A DNA stretch of 64,000 nucleotides from Bacteroidales bacterium (GCA_017535325.1 JAFXUC010000124.1:60281-124280); one strand, 5' to 3'; positions 26,074 through 36,224 are shown, counted from the stretch's first letter. Numbers and translations are program-made. The notes: a model not told the origin generated them from the sequence alone.

Positions 26074-27660
26074 TTAGAAAACAATTCCCGTTCTTATGCT
26101 GACAAAATGTCTCTTGCCGTCTAAATAATTTGTATTTTTGGCTGACGTAAAAGCATAATTAGCAGCAATATAGCCGTCAAGTTTGTTTGAAAATATTTTT
26201 TCTGAGTATTTTAATTCCGCTGAAATCCTAAAATGCGGTTTGCAGAGATATTCGTATTCCTGCATAAGAAAATCGTTTTGAGTTGCGGGTTTTATAAAAC
26301 CTTCCGCCGGTTTTTCTACACAGCCGTCCTCGTAAGGCGTGCCGCTGCCTTTTTGCATTTGAAGGCATAAAATTTTTGACAGTCTGCCGCTTAAAAAGCC
26401 GTTTTCGTGTCCTATTTCAACAAAAAATTCTTTCGTTTTTATCTTCTGCCGTCTCCAAAACGGATATTTTACGGCAAAAGTATTGCGTGAAGAAAATTCC
26501 GCGCCGGTCTTAAAACTCAGAATGTCAGCACCGTAAAAATAAACCGCTGAATAATTTGCGGAGATTTTTTGCGGGTTTTTGCCGGAGGTTTTCAATTTGT
26601 CGTAATAGACGTAGTTTGTGAGTCCGCCTTCAAAACTTTCAAAATTGAAAATGTTAAGAAAATTGTACAATTTTTCATCGGTTAGCGCATAGTTTATGCT
26701 CTGAATAAGGCGGTTGTTTTTAAGGAAAAGGCTGCCCTTTAATGTGGTTATGTCCGCCTCGTGTTGCGAGAGTTCCACTGTGTACTGACCTTTTGTGCCG
26801 TAATGTCCTTTTCTTGAAAAAACTTCCAACTCGTTCAACCACTGTAAGTTGTCAGTTAAGTGTATTAAAACGTGAAACTCTCCGCCGTGCCAGAGGTCAA
26901 AAAGCGGCAGTTCTTTTGACTTGTCGGTAAAACCGTCCTCGCCAAACTCCTCCCTTATGCCGAAGAAATTTCCGTAACTTATTATGCTGTTGTAGATTTT
27001 GTCGGAAGTGCCTTTGACGGAAAATTTCATGCTCTCGTTTCTGCGGCGGTAGATGTACGCGCCTCCGAGTTGAAATTTTTCAAAATCATAACTTATTCCA
27101 AATGAGGCTGTCAAGTCCATAAGGCTGTTTTGACAGCGCAGGTCTTTGCGTTTGGCGTTGTTGGCGGTTTGGTAGTTGAATTTTGCGCCGAGAAAAAGTT
27201 TTTTCCAGGTTTTTACGCTGAGTCCGCCGATGATGTTATAGTTTTCGCGCCTTTTTATTCCGGCGTTGGTGTCGGCTTGTTCTATGATGTTGAACGGGCT
27301 GTTTTCAGGGTCTGAAAAAGCCGCGCCCGTCATATTTTTGCCGGCAAAACTTTCGTATTCTATTTTGCCGTAACTGCTTACTTTTTCGTTGAAACGGTAA
27401 AAAGATTCCGCTTTTATTCCGGCGGAAAAAGTTTTGTCGCCCTCGGAATAATTCTTAAAGCCGCCTTTTGAGGCTTCCGCTTTAAGTTCTGCGTTTGAAG
27501 TGCTTGAAATTTTTATCCCGCTCAGCAGTGCGGCGTTTTGACTCAATAGAAAATTTTCGCCGTTGATGCTGTGATACAAAGAATCAAACTGCGCCTTGGC
27601 GGTGTTGAAAACCGTCAAGGTGCAGATTGACAATAATGTTATGATTTTTTTTGTTGACAT
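26074..27660 (-). CDS. outer-membrane beta-barrel protein (DUF6850-like)
   Basis: This 528-residue protein has a Sec signal peptide (cleavage near AKAQ, residue 24) and a body of alternating amphipathic strands ending in phenylalanine (RTGIVF), the usual signature for barrel insertion. It is the last gene of an operon with two DUF4876-like lipoproteins and a TonB-dependent receptor. I associate barrels of this kind with the DUF6850 family found beside DUF4876 genes in Bacteroides. The function is unknown; a role in the same uptake process is likely. Confidence 0.7.
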   Translation of the reverse strand: MSTKKIITLLSICTLTVFNTAKAQFDSLYHSINGENFLLSQNAALLSGIKISSTSNAELKAEASKGGFKNYSEGDKTFSAGIKAESFYRFNEKVSSYGKIEYESFAGKNMTGAAFSDPENSPFNIIEQADTNAGIKRRENYNIIGGLSVKTWKKLFLGAKFNYQTANNAKRKDLRCQNSLMDLTASFGISYDFEKFQLGGAYIYRRRNESMKFSVKGTSDKIYNSIISYGNFFGIREEFGEDGFTDKSKELPLFDLWHGGEFHVLIHLTDNLQWLNELEVFSRKGHYGTKGQYTVELSQHEADITTLKGSLFLKNNRLIQSINYALTDEKLYNFLNIFNFESFEGGLTNYVYYDKLKTSGKNPQKISANYSAVYFYGADILSFKTGAEFSSRNTFAVKYPFWRRQKIKTKEFFVEIGHENGFLSGRLSKILCLQMQKGSGTPYEDGCVEKPAEGFIKPATQNDFLMQEYEYLCKPHFRISAELKYSEKIFSNKLDGYIAANYAFTSAKNTNYLDGKRHFVSIRTGIVF

Positions 27661-27661
27661 T

Positions 27662-28984
27662 TTAGTTCTTTAACGAAGATGTTTCGCGTTCGTAGAAGTC
27701 TGCCGAACTGTCGTTGGTGTCGGCAAAAATAATGTGTGCGCCGTTTTTGATTGAGGCTTCCGCGTCGATAATGCCGTCAGAAGAATAAATCAATTTTTCA
27801 GCGTTTTCCGTCAATGCCTCTGTTGCCTCTTTGTCAACGTTGCGGTAGAGCGTATGTCCTTGATAATTAGTGAGCATGACAGAGCCTTTGTCAACAGACT
27901 CGGTAAGACGCTTTTGATTTTTGTTGGCGTATTTTTCGTCTGCCGAAAATACTTCAACGCCGTCAATGATGCTTTCTGCGGGGATTTTTATGCACTCGTC
28001 TGAGGCATGACGCTCAGAGACTCCGCTTTCGTAGTAGAGGTTGCTTTCGTTGGTGCCGAAAGTTTCCGGGTCTTCGCTCAAAGTGAAACAGAAAAACGCG
28101 GGCGACGAAACGCTCATCGGCCAGCCTGTCATACTTTCCAAACCGCATTTAACGGCTTTGAAATACTGGGTTTCAGGAATTTCTGCGGCAGGGACAACCA
28201 AGCCTTTGAAATCGTCCTTGTCGTAGCAGGCATAATATGCGGCGTTGGCGAGGTTTACAGAATTGGGAACGTCCGTTGTGTTGTCGATTGCGCCGTTGAT
28301 TACGACAACTTTTTGCTCGTATGGCTCAAACGAAAGTTCTGAAATGTACCAAATACCGTAAATCGCGGGTATAAAACCTTGGTCTGCGTAAACTAATTTG
28401 TCGCCGTCAAGATTTTTGTTGGTTGAATACGAATTTGCCGGTGCTGCTGTTGCCAAACCAAAGTTTTTTACATCGGCTTTTTCGCCGCTGTTGTTGTAGA
28501 GGATTACGTATTTGTCGTTTTGGAAAGTTTTGCCGTCGTCTTTTTTGCAGCCGCCGTTATAAAGTTCTTTTATAACGATTTGATTTTTTTGTATTTTTTC
28601 CAAAGCGATTTCAAAAACTTTTGTCTGGTCGAAATTTTCCGAGATTTCGATGTCAGTGAGTTGTCCGCTCAGAGTGTAAGATTTTCCGTTGTCAGAAAAT
28701 TTTCCCGTGGCTGTAACATCGTATTTTCCGGCAAAAAGCGTTGCCGAAACTTTGCCTTCCGCATCTGAGGTGAGCGTTAAGGCGGTGTCTTTTGAAACCG
28801 TAACCGTAATGCCTTCAAGAACCGGAATGTCGGTGGAAAGTTTTACCGAAAACTGGTATTTCTGCTTTTCAACCGCCGGTTGTACAGTGTCTTTGTTTAC
28901 GGGGTCTTCCGTGTCATCTTTGCACGAAAAAAAGGCTGAGGACAAAAGTCCGAAACCTAAAACGTAATAAAATAACTTTTTCAT
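27662..28984 (-). CDS. surface lipoprotein, DUF4876-like (copy B)
   Basis: This 440-residue lipoprotein has its lipobox at residue 20 (FFSC followed by KDD, a typical surface-export context). It has an N-terminal beta-sandwich-like domain (about 40-125), then a domain starting IVIKELYNGGCKKDDG that resembles lamin-tail-like domains. It shares this block and the segment YADQGF with the next gene upstream, so the two are tandem paralogues. It lies 1 bp before the barrel gene. It likely works on the cell surface with the TonB-dependent receptor. The ligand is unknown. Confidence 0.75.
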   Translation of the reverse strand: MKKLFYYVLGFGLLSSAFFSCKDDTEDPVNKDTVQPAVEKQKYQFSVKLSTDIPVLEGITVTVSKDTALTLTSDAEGKVSATLFAGKYDVTATGKFSDNGKSYTLSGQLTDIEISENFDQTKVFEIALEKIQKNQIVIKELYNGGCKKDDGKTFQNDKYVILYNNSGEKADVKNFGLATAAPANSYSTNKNLDGDKLVYADQGFIPAIYGIWYISELSFEPYEQKVVVINGAIDNTTDVPNSVNLANAAYYACYDKDDFKGLVVPAAEIPETQYFKAVKCGLESMTGWPMSVSSPAFFCFTLSEDPETFGTNESNLYYESGVSERHASDECIKIPAESIIDGVEVFSADEKYANKNQKRLTESVDKGSVMLTNYQGHTLYRNVDKEATEALTENAEKLIYSSDGIIDAEASIKNGAHIIFADTNDSSADFYERETSSLKN

Positions 28985-29024
28985 CTTTTTTTATGCTTTA
29001 ATTTTAAATTAATAAACTTTCCTT

Positions 29025-30371
29025 TTAATCTTTTATCGCCGCCGTTTTCCGCTGGTGAAAATCGTTTGACGAATTGTTTGTGTTGCAATAAATTATGTGT
29101 GCTCCGTTTTTTATAGAAGCCTCTGCATCTATGCCGGAGGGGTCGGTTGAGCCTTTTTCTATGTCAGAAGTACCGAGCGAATAGCCGTAAACGATTTTGC
29201 CGCTGTTTTCGGGCAGTTTTTCGGTTGCCGCCGCGTTGACGTTTCTGTAAAGCGTGTAGCCGTATTGATTTGTGTGCCAGACATATCCGCCGTCTATTTC
29301 GGGCGAGAGACGTTTTTTGTTGCCGTCATAACGGGTCGTGAAAACTTCCAGAGCGTCCAAAATGTTTTTGTTCGGTATTTTCAGGCAAGAGCCGTATGCG
29401 CCCCATGAGCCGCTTTTTCCGCCTTCAAAATAGTGGTTGTTTTCATCCAAGGAAAATTCAGCCGGGTCTTGGTCGAGAGTGAAAACAAAAAAGCACGGCG
29501 AGGTAACGCTTACAATCCATGTTGACCCCAATCCGTAGACCAACGCCCTGAAATAGTGGCTCTTGGGTATTCCTTCGTAAGGCGCGGGATAATAGTGCGT
29601 GTCGGCGGAATACTTTTCGCAGGTCTCGTCATAAAGCACGTAATATTCTTTTTTGGCGAGGTTTACAGAGTTTGAATAAGTTACGGTGTGGTCTATTGCA
29701 CCGTAGATGGAAATCACTTTTTCCTCGTAAGGCAAAAATTCAAGCGTCCCCGGATAATACCAGATACCCATTGCGGCGGGCGTAAAACCTTGGTCAGCGT
29801 AGATAAGTTCGCCTTGTGAGTAGTTGGGATTTGTGCCGCTCGAATTGTAAGGCGTGCCGACTCCGAGCGCGAAGTTGTTGATTTCAAGCGTGTCAGACGA
29901 GTTGTTGTAAACGGTTACGTATTTGTCGTGCCGTGTGTATCCGCCTCCGTCGTCAAGTTGACAGCCGCCGCAATACAACTCTTTGATAACCACTTTGTTG
30001 ATGTTGGCGGTTGAGAGCCTTACCGTTGAAAAAACTTCCTTTGAAGATGTAATTATGATGTCGCTTAATTTGCCGTTGAAAACGTAGATTCCTTTTTCGT
30101 CGCTGACACTTGCCGAATAAATGCCGCACGGAATCTTAAATTCCGCAACGCCGTTTTTGTCGGTTTTGCCGATAAAAACGCCGCCTGAATTGTCGGTCAG
30201 TGTTACCTCAACGCCCTCTGATGCGCCGTAAGGAGAGTCCTCAGGGTAGGAGAGTTGCAGCGAAAGGGTTTGAAGACTGCCGTTTGAAGTGATGTCGTCT
30301 TCAAATTTTCCGTTGCAGGCGTTCAAAAAAACTAACGTCAGGAAAAACAATATAGAAAAAAAATTCGTCAT
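29025..30371 (-). CDS. surface lipoprotein, DUF4876-like (copy A)
   Basis: This 448-residue lipoprotein has lipobox LNAC near residue 19. Domain layout matches copy B: an Ig-like N-terminal domain with GVAEFKIPCGIYSASV, then VVIKELYCGGCQLDDGGG and YADQGFTPAAMGIWY. Sequence identity with copy B is clear by eye but moderate, so the duplication is not recent. It follows the TonB-dependent receptor by 7 bp. Confidence 0.75.
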   Translation of the reverse strand: MTNFFSILFFLTLVFLNACNGKFEDDITSNGSLQTLSLQLSYPEDSPYGASEGVEVTLTDNSGGVFIGKTDKNGVAEFKIPCGIYSASVSDEKGIYVFNGKLSDIIITSSKEVFSTVRLSTANINKVVIKELYCGGCQLDDGGGYTRHDKYVTVYNNSSDTLEINNFALGVGTPYNSSGTNPNYSQGELIYADQGFTPAAMGIWYYPGTLEFLPYEEKVISIYGAIDHTVTYSNSVNLAKKEYYVLYDETCEKYSADTHYYPAPYEGIPKSHYFRALVYGLGSTWIVSVTSPCFFVFTLDQDPAEFSLDENNHYFEGGKSGSWGAYGSCLKIPNKNILDALEVFTTRYDGNKKRLSPEIDGGYVWHTNQYGYTLYRNVNAAATEKLPENSGKIVYGYSLGTSDIEKGSTDPSGIDAEASIKNGAHIIYCNTNNSSNDFHQRKTAAIKD

Positions 30372-30378
30372 AGCCGTC

Positions 30379-33309
30379 TTAAATTTTGATTCTTAGTGTG
30401 ATGCCGTAATAAAACTGCGGAATGTAGCCGCTGTCGTAGAGAGAGATTTTGAGCCCCGTTTTTGTGGACTTTACGTTTCCGTTATGACAGAAAAAATTGT
30501 TGGCGTAGAAACTTACCGAGGCAATGTCCGAAATTTCTTTCGTTATGCTGAGGTTTGCCGAATAATACGCCGAAATTTTTTCGGGGTTGAAGTTGTAACT
30601 GTAAGTGGTCGTCGAGGTCAGTTTTCCAAGGTCGGCGAAAAGCGCGGGGTCGCTTTCTTTTGCCGCAAAGTACGTTTCCTCAAACGGAATCAATTTTTCA
30701 GGGTTTTCCCAAGTGGAATAATACACGGGATAGACGGTTACAAAAACGTCCCTCATGCTTTTGTCGTAGGTTTCGCCCAAAGTTGCGCCGCTTTCTTTTG
30801 AGGCAAAGGCAACGTTCGGGTATTTGCCGCTTTCCATCAAAATTCTTGAATATTTGTAAAGCGAGGTCTCAATTTTAAGACTTACAATCATTCTGATTTT
30901 CGTTACGTGTGTCGTAAACGTAACATTCTGGTTGACAGCCTTTTTTATGCTGCCGTTGGAATAATTGTTCTGAGTTCCGACATAATAGCCGATATAATTG
31001 AATTTTGTGCCGTCGGTGTTTACCGCCGACGGGTTGAAAGGCGTAAGAGTCTCGTTTGTACCCTTGTAGGCATAAAAATTTCCGTCAAAGCGCATTGAGG
31101 TTTTCAGGGCTTTTATCTGCGGAAATTCCAAAATCCATTCTATTCCGCTTCTTGTAAGCGGCGTGCCGTTTACGTAGGTCGGCGTGCTGCGGTAGTTTTT
31201 CAAAGCGGTCTGTTTCAAAGTCTCGTCGGGGTGTGCGCCTGTTTTGTCGCTGACGGTTACAACGCCGGAGAGCCTGTCAATGGAGAAAACGCGGTTTTCA
31301 ATATCTATCGCGCTGCTCTCCATACTGCTGAGATAGTAGACAAAGGGCTTGTAAACCGTACTTTGAAGATACGGATTTTTTGTTTTGTTTCTATAAAGCG
31401 AAACCGACAGTTTTATGCCTTTTAATTCCGCTTCCAAACCCGCCTCCGACTGATTTACAGACTGCCATTTTAAGTCTGTGTTTCTCTCAGCCGAAAAAGG
31501 ACGGTTGTAATATGCGTAAAACGCCGTGCCGTTAGCGTCCGAGGTTGACGAAAATACTTTGTCGCCGGCGTATTGCGGCGCGGGATACAGGATTTGAAAC
31601 GATGGCAGTTTCACGCTTTTTCCGTAACCGACGTTGATGCTCAGGGATTTAAGTTTTTTGTATCTGTCGTCCCAGAAAACAAATTTTGCGTTGCTCCTCG
31701 GACTGAGGCTCGAAACAGTGCCGTAGTCCGAGCCGGAAATCGTTGTCAAATCTTCTCTTAAACCGAAAACAGCCTGAAATTTAGAGCCTTTCAAGTTTTT
31801 GAAAACAACTGTTTCAAACTTGTCTTCTATATAAAGTGCCGCATTGTTGACAAAGGGCAGTTTGTCGTAGCGGTATTCCCTGTAATCCGGCGCGTAACGC
31901 ATATCGTCATAATAGACGCCGCGTCCGAGGTTTCCCGACGATGAAAAATCGCCGCCTGCGGTAATTTTGTTTTTTATTCCGCCCGCCTCCGTAACCTTGT
32001 CGGCTTTTATTTTTACGGAAAAGTCTGCGGGTTTGCTTTCAGAAAAATTCTTTACGTACCAGTAGCCTACGGGCGAGAGAATTATCGGCGCGGACGGATT
32101 TTTGTCGTATTCCTCGGCGATAAAATAGCCTTCTTCCGTGGCGTGGCTGTACGGCTGTGAGGCAGCCTCGCTTTTGCGGTAATTGTTTTCGGAAGTCTTG
32201 TCCGAAACCGAGGCAGAAAGTCCAGCGTAAAAATTGGTTATCCAGGGTTTGTTCAAGAGCCACGTTATTTTTGACGAAGCCCTCAAAACCTGATCTTTCT
32301 TTTTGGTGTATTCGTTTGAAAAAGCGTCAGGGTCGTCTTCCGAATTATAACCGCCTGTGTTGCCGCTCAGCGAAAACGAAAACATCAAAGGGTTGGTGTT
32401 TTTAAAAAACGTGTTGGAATATTTTACGTCGGCGACATTGCGCTGATAGCACGTGTAAGGGCTTGTGATGTCGGAATAGGATTTTGCGTGCTCAAACGAG
32501 AGGTTCAACATTCCGGCATGACTTTTCAGGTCAAAGCCTTTGCTTATTGCCAACTGTTTGGTGTGCGGATTTGCCGCAAGGTCCAATACAAACGGCGTTT
32601 TGCCTTTTTTGGTGTTGACCTTGACGATTCCGTTGCTCAAATCGCCGTATTCTACTGACGGAATGCCGGTTATGATTTCAACGCTTTCGATGTTTGAGGA
32701 CGAAATGTTGCGCATTGAGGCGCCGGAGGTTTCCTGTGTCGCGGCGTTGTTTGAAATTCTTGCGCCGTCCACTTCAACCGCCGTGCCGAAAGATGCGTTG
32801 CCTAATTCGGAATTTTCGCTTCTTAAACTTATTCTGCTGTCGTCGGTTAGTGTTGCGTTTATCGTTTTGCCGCCCGGCAAAAGGCTGCTTACGTTGCTGA
32901 CGTTTATTATCTGACTGTGGTCTAAGACGTTACGGTCGAGAGTGTAGGTGGAGGCGGCTTCGTTTTTGGTTCTTTGAGCCGTTACGGTAACTTCCTCGAT
33001 TGTGAGGTTGTCTTCGTGAAGATAAATTTTTAAGGGTTTCATGTTTCTGCGGACAGTAAACTCCCTTTTCACGAAACCGAGACACTGAACTGTGATTTTT
33101 ATGTTGTCGCCCGGAATGTTTTTTAAGATAAAATATCCGTTTTCGTCGGTAACGCACCAAAGCAGGTTGTCGCCTAAGACAACGGTTGCAAAAGGCACCG
33201 GCAAAGAATCAGAAAGATTTTTCACCGTACCTTCCACATTATAGTTTTGTGCCGACAGGGTTTTTATTGTCAGCAGGATTAACGCAATGTATGAGAATAT
33301 TTTGTGCAT
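30379..33309 (-). CDS. TonB-dependent outer-membrane receptor with carboxypeptidase-like regulatory domain
   Basis: This is a 976-residue receptor starting at the ATG at 33309 (MHKIFSYIA, signal peptide to about LSAQ). The longer frame from 33342 would overlap the preceding lipoprotein gene. After the signal comes a CarboxypepD_reg-like domain (about residues 24-105), then a plug domain (LLPGGKTINATLTDD, VEIITGIPSVEYGDLSNG) and a long beta barrel ending in ITLRIKI. It imports a nutrient using TonB energy. No SusD partner is present, so a metal, siderophore or cofactor substrate is more likely than a glycan; this is inference. Confidence 0.9.
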   Translation of the reverse strand: MHKIFSYIALILLTIKTLSAQNYNVEGTVKNLSDSLPVPFATVVLGDNLLWCVTDENGYFILKNIPGDNIKITVQCLGFVKREFTVRRNMKPLKIYLHEDNLTIEEVTVTAQRTKNEAASTYTLDRNVLDHSQIINVSNVSSLLPGGKTINATLTDDSRISLRSENSELGNASFGTAVEVDGARISNNAATQETSGASMRNISSSNIESVEIITGIPSVEYGDLSNGIVKVNTKKGKTPFVLDLAANPHTKQLAISKGFDLKSHAGMLNLSFEHAKSYSDITSPYTCYQRNVADVKYSNTFFKNTNPLMFSFSLSGNTGGYNSEDDPDAFSNEYTKKKDQVLRASSKITWLLNKPWITNFYAGLSASVSDKTSENNYRKSEAASQPYSHATEEGYFIAEEYDKNPSAPIILSPVGYWYVKNFSESKPADFSVKIKADKVTEAGGIKNKITAGGDFSSSGNLGRGVYYDDMRYAPDYREYRYDKLPFVNNAALYIEDKFETVVFKNLKGSKFQAVFGLREDLTTISGSDYGTVSSLSPRSNAKFVFWDDRYKKLKSLSINVGYGKSVKLPSFQILYPAPQYAGDKVFSSTSDANGTAFYAYYNRPFSAERNTDLKWQSVNQSEAGLEAELKGIKLSVSLYRNKTKNPYLQSTVYKPFVYYLSSMESSAIDIENRVFSIDRLSGVVTVSDKTGAHPDETLKQTALKNYRSTPTYVNGTPLTRSGIEWILEFPQIKALKTSMRFDGNFYAYKGTNETLTPFNPSAVNTDGTKFNYIGYYVGTQNNYSNGSIKKAVNQNVTFTTHVTKIRMIVSLKIETSLYKYSRILMESGKYPNVAFASKESGATLGETYDKSMRDVFVTVYPVYYSTWENPEKLIPFEETYFAAKESDPALFADLGKLTSTTTYSYNFNPEKISAYYSANLSITKEISDIASVSFYANNFFCHNGNVKSTKTGLKISLYDSGYIPQFYYGITLRIKI

Positions 33310-33322
33310 TTTGTTACGGTTG

Positions 33323-33961
33323 TTATTCCGCAGTGCCGTCAATCGTCGGCGCGGCGGCCTCTGTTGCGGTAAAATAGTTTCTTAGCGTTACAATGTCTTT
33401 GCCGTCGTAATAATAATCGTAAAAACCGTCAACTATGATTTTATAGCCGTCTATTACGTACGACTGAGTGTCTGAAAATTTTCCGTCTTCCGTGATGTTT
33501 ATTGAGACAGTCTCGCCTGTGCTGCGGTCTTCGCCGGTGTATTTGCCGTAGAGCGAGCCGTCTTTTTTGTCGTCGGCACTCTTAAAAATCCCCGTCCGGC
33601 GGTATAATTCTTCGCCGACAAAATACAAGACATAGTTATAAGTCGAATATTCGTCTTCAAAGGTGAGTGTCGAGTTTTCTTCGTTGAAAGTAACATCACT
33701 TACAAAAGTGTATTTGTTTTCGTCGTTGAAATCAACGGAATACGCTTTCATGTTTTTGAAGTCGAAATATTTGCCCGCTGCCGTGTAGTTGTTTTTTTGC
33801 AATTCTTCTTTTGTCGGGTGCTTTACTATTTTTATTATTTCAGTTTCGGTTATAGTGTTATTAATTGGTTCTTCTGTTTCTTTTTCATCGTCTTTGCAGG
33901 ACGAAAAAGACAAAGCCAATACTGCAAAACATGCGCTTAATGTAATAAAAAATTTTTTCAT
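33323..33961 (-). CDS. small lipoprotein of the TonB receptor operon
   Basis: This 212-residue protein has a lipobox (FSSC, residue 22) followed by acidic residues, typical of Bacteroidota surface lipoproteins. The rest is beta-rich and Tyr/Asp-rich with no family I recognise. It is the first gene of the operon, 13 bp before the receptor start. A -7 element (TAATTTTG) lies 36 bases upstream. Confidence 0.7.
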   Translation of the reverse strand: MKKFFITLSACFAVLALSFSSCKDDEKETEEPINNTITETEIIKIVKHPTKEELQKNNYTAAGKYFDFKNMKAYSVDFNDENKYTFVSDVTFNEENSTLTFEDEYSTYNYVLYFVGEELYRRTGIFKSADDKKDGSLYGKYTGEDRSTGETVSINITEDGKFSDTQSYVIDGYKIIVDGFYDYYYDGKDIVTLRNYFTATEAAAPTIDGTAE

Positions 33962-33996
33962 ATTTTTTATTTTATTTGTTAATACTTTATAAAATG

Positions 33997-34004
33997 CAAA
34001 ATTA
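33997..34004 (-). promoter_or_regulatory. Bacteroidota -7 element for the receptor operon (TAATTTTG)
   Basis: On the minus strand TAATTTTG lies 36 bases before the lipoprotein ATG, the first gene of the five-gene uptake operon. No clear -33 TTTG is seen. Confidence 0.5.
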
Positions 34005-34094
34005 TGAAAAAAAACATTTATATCGCAATACCTAAATGTAAGTATTTTTCGTAAAAATCGGTAAGGGCTGACTGGTAAAGTCCGCCCGTTTCTT

Positions 34095-36065
34095 TTAGTC
34101 GCCGAACCGCCACAAAATTCCGAACATAAAGTGAAAATCCTGATACGGATAGTTGTCGGTTGAATAATACCAGTCTCTCATCCAGCCGTTGCAGATGTTT
34201 TCCCATTTGAAAAACATCAAAACGCCGCGGATTTTTATGTTTGCAAAACCGTTCAAAAGCGGATAGTTTCCGGGGTTGTATTTTTTGAAAGCGGGTTTTG
34301 CTGCTTCTGTTTCGGGCGTGGTTTCGGTAACTTCTTTTTTTAAGACCGGATAATAAATTGACGTTGCGGGCGAATATCCGAAAGCGTCGTATTCGGTCGA
34401 GAAGTTTACTTCGCCGCCTATCTGCGTGAGCAGTACGTTTTTAACCAAGTAAAACTCGAAATATGTCGCGTGGTAAAGCGCAACCTGCGGCAGATTCAGG
34501 ATTTCGTTTTTGTTGGTTTTTTGCCAGGTAACGCGGTTTGCAAACCTGACGTGCCAGATAAAGAAATCTTTCATCGCGCTGACAGAAAATACGTTAAGAG
34601 CATCGCCTAATTGAGCGGGAACGGCATCGTGGTTGAAGTATATGTAATTGTTAATCAAATAGTTGCTTGCTCCGATTTTGAAATGCCAGACCGGTATGGC
34701 AAATTCCGCGCCGATTCTTGTCGTAAGAAGTTTGTCAAATTTGTTTTCCCAACGGTAATTGTTTGAATAATAACGTTTTAAGAAATAATCAGGTTCTTTG
34801 TTGGAAAAATCCGCCGTGGCTTTGAAATAATATTTCAGCGTGTCGCTTTTGCCTTGGTAAAATTTTAGTCCGAGAGAGCCTTTCAACTGAAAATCACCGA
34901 CTTTGTAGCCCGACAAATACTGACGGTAATTGCCGTTGAAAAACATGTTTCTCGATTTGTTTTTGTAGATTCCGCCTTCAAAATATGCGTTTGAATAGTC
35001 GCCGGAATTGTTGGAAGAATGATAATTCTGAAAATTATAGTACGATTCTCCTTCCATTCCGATTGCGCCTTTTATCGCGGGGCTTATGCCAAGAAGTTGG
35101 TTTTCAGCGATTTTCAAGTGAAACTGATTTGTCAGCCTTTTAAAACAAAGAGAATCGTAAGTGGCAGTCCCGTCAAAATAAAAGTTTTCGTAAAGGTCGG
35201 GATTCAGTTCCGAATCTTCGTAAGTGCGGAACATCTTGTCGAACTTAAACACGTAGCCGAAAGTAAGTCTCGGCGTGTAGATTTCTTTTCTCGTAGAGTC
35301 GTTAATTATCTGAAAATCAGTTTTTCCGACAGAATATTCCGTAACAAAGTTCCATGTGCGTTTGCCCCAGTTGCTGAAAGGCTGCGTGAGTTTTGTGGTA
35401 AATCTTTCGTTCTTGACTTCCACTGTGTCCACGATTCCGCCGTTTTCTTCGATTCCCGTTTTTGTGAAGTTATAAAAAAAGTACATCGAAAGGTGTTTTC
35501 CGACGTAACTCATTTGCGGAGAGAAAGTTGTGTTTCTGGAATGTTGATGGCTCATTCTTCCTGTGGAGCCTACAAGACCGATGTTGAAACCCCAGTTGAA
35601 ATTTTTGTTGACGTTTTGGGTATGACGGAAGTCAATCACCTGACCGTTGCGGGCTTTCGGCGTTGTGGCGTAGTAAAGCCATGTATACGGGTGGTTTACC
35701 TGATAGAATTTTGTTTCTTCGGGTTTGGAGATAAAATCGTTGATTCTGTCAAAGAAAAATACGTCGTTGTTTTTTCTTAACTCTCTGTCGTCGAATATGT
35801 TATAAATGTACGGCGTACCCATGTTTCCTAAATTGGAGTACGAAATCGAATGTTTGTCGTTATAGTCGTAGACCTGAAACAGATGCAAAGCCGTATCGGT
35901 GTCCAGACTGTATTCCTCCATGGAATAGTCTGAGTCCAACGTCCAAATTTTTACCTTTTTGGGGTATTCTTTTTTGTCCTTATCCTTGTCCTTGTTTTTT
36001 TGCGCGTATGACGGCGACGCTAAAACAACAGTTAACAAACTGAAAATCAGAATAATCTTATTCAT
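34095..36065 (-). CDS. putative outer-membrane porin (Porin_10-like)
   Basis: This 656-residue protein has a signal peptide (cleavage near SYAQ, residue 22) and a short lysine/aspartate-rich stretch right after it. Many amphipathic strands follow. Segments such as YSISYSNLGN-type blocks near residue 75 and the overall length are those of the Bacteroidota putative porin family. It probably forms a passive channel. It has its own promoter and is not coupled to the receptor operon downstream. Confidence 0.78.
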   Translation of the reverse strand: MNKIILIFSLLTVVLASPSYAQKNKDKDKDKKEYPKKVKIWTLDSDYSMEEYSLDTDTALHLFQVYDYNDKHSISYSNLGNMGTPYIYNIFDDRELRKNNDVFFFDRINDFISKPEETKFYQVNHPYTWLYYATTPKARNGQVIDFRHTQNVNKNFNWGFNIGLVGSTGRMSHQHSRNTTFSPQMSYVGKHLSMYFFYNFTKTGIEENGGIVDTVEVKNERFTTKLTQPFSNWGKRTWNFVTEYSVGKTDFQIINDSTRKEIYTPRLTFGYVFKFDKMFRTYEDSELNPDLYENFYFDGTATYDSLCFKRLTNQFHLKIAENQLLGISPAIKGAIGMEGESYYNFQNYHSSNNSGDYSNAYFEGGIYKNKSRNMFFNGNYRQYLSGYKVGDFQLKGSLGLKFYQGKSDTLKYYFKATADFSNKEPDYFLKRYYSNNYRWENKFDKLLTTRIGAEFAIPVWHFKIGASNYLINNYIYFNHDAVPAQLGDALNVFSVSAMKDFFIWHVRFANRVTWQKTNKNEILNLPQVALYHATYFEFYLVKNVLLTQIGGEVNFSTEYDAFGYSPATSIYYPVLKKEVTETTPETEAAKPAFKKYNPGNYPLLNGFANIKIRGVLMFFKWENICNGWMRDWYYSTDNYPYQDFHFMFGILWRFGD

Positions 36066-36085
36066 AAATTGCTAAAAATTTACTG

Positions 36086-36116
36086 CAAAATTACAAGCAA
36101 AATTCCACAAATCAAA
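36086..36116 (-). promoter_or_regulatory. porin promoter (TTTG-N19-TAATTTTG)
   Basis: Read on the minus strand, TTTG (36113-36116) and TAATTTTG (36086-36093) are separated by exactly 19 bases, the same spacing as at tRNA-Gly. The porin ATG is 20 bases downstream. Confidence 0.75.
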
Positions 36117-36191
36117 ATATTTTAGAAATGTTTGTTTAAAATATTGAAAATCATTTAGATATAAAAAAAATAAAAAAAAACTCATTAAAAA

Positions 36192-36224
36192 TTTGGAGCG
36201 AACTGTTTTTTTTGTTTACCTTTG
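36192..36224 (+). promoter_or_regulatory. tRNA-His promoter (TTTG-N21-TACCTTTG)
   Basis: TTTG at 36192-36195 and TACCTTTG at 36217-36224, 21 bases apart, precede the tRNA by 19 bases. Confidence 0.7.

Noticed and set aside
35019..35780. A 253-codon plus-strand frame inside the porin gene.
   Set aside because: It is antisense to the porin, lacks a plausible ribosome-binding site or promoter, and has a composition typical of a shadow frame.
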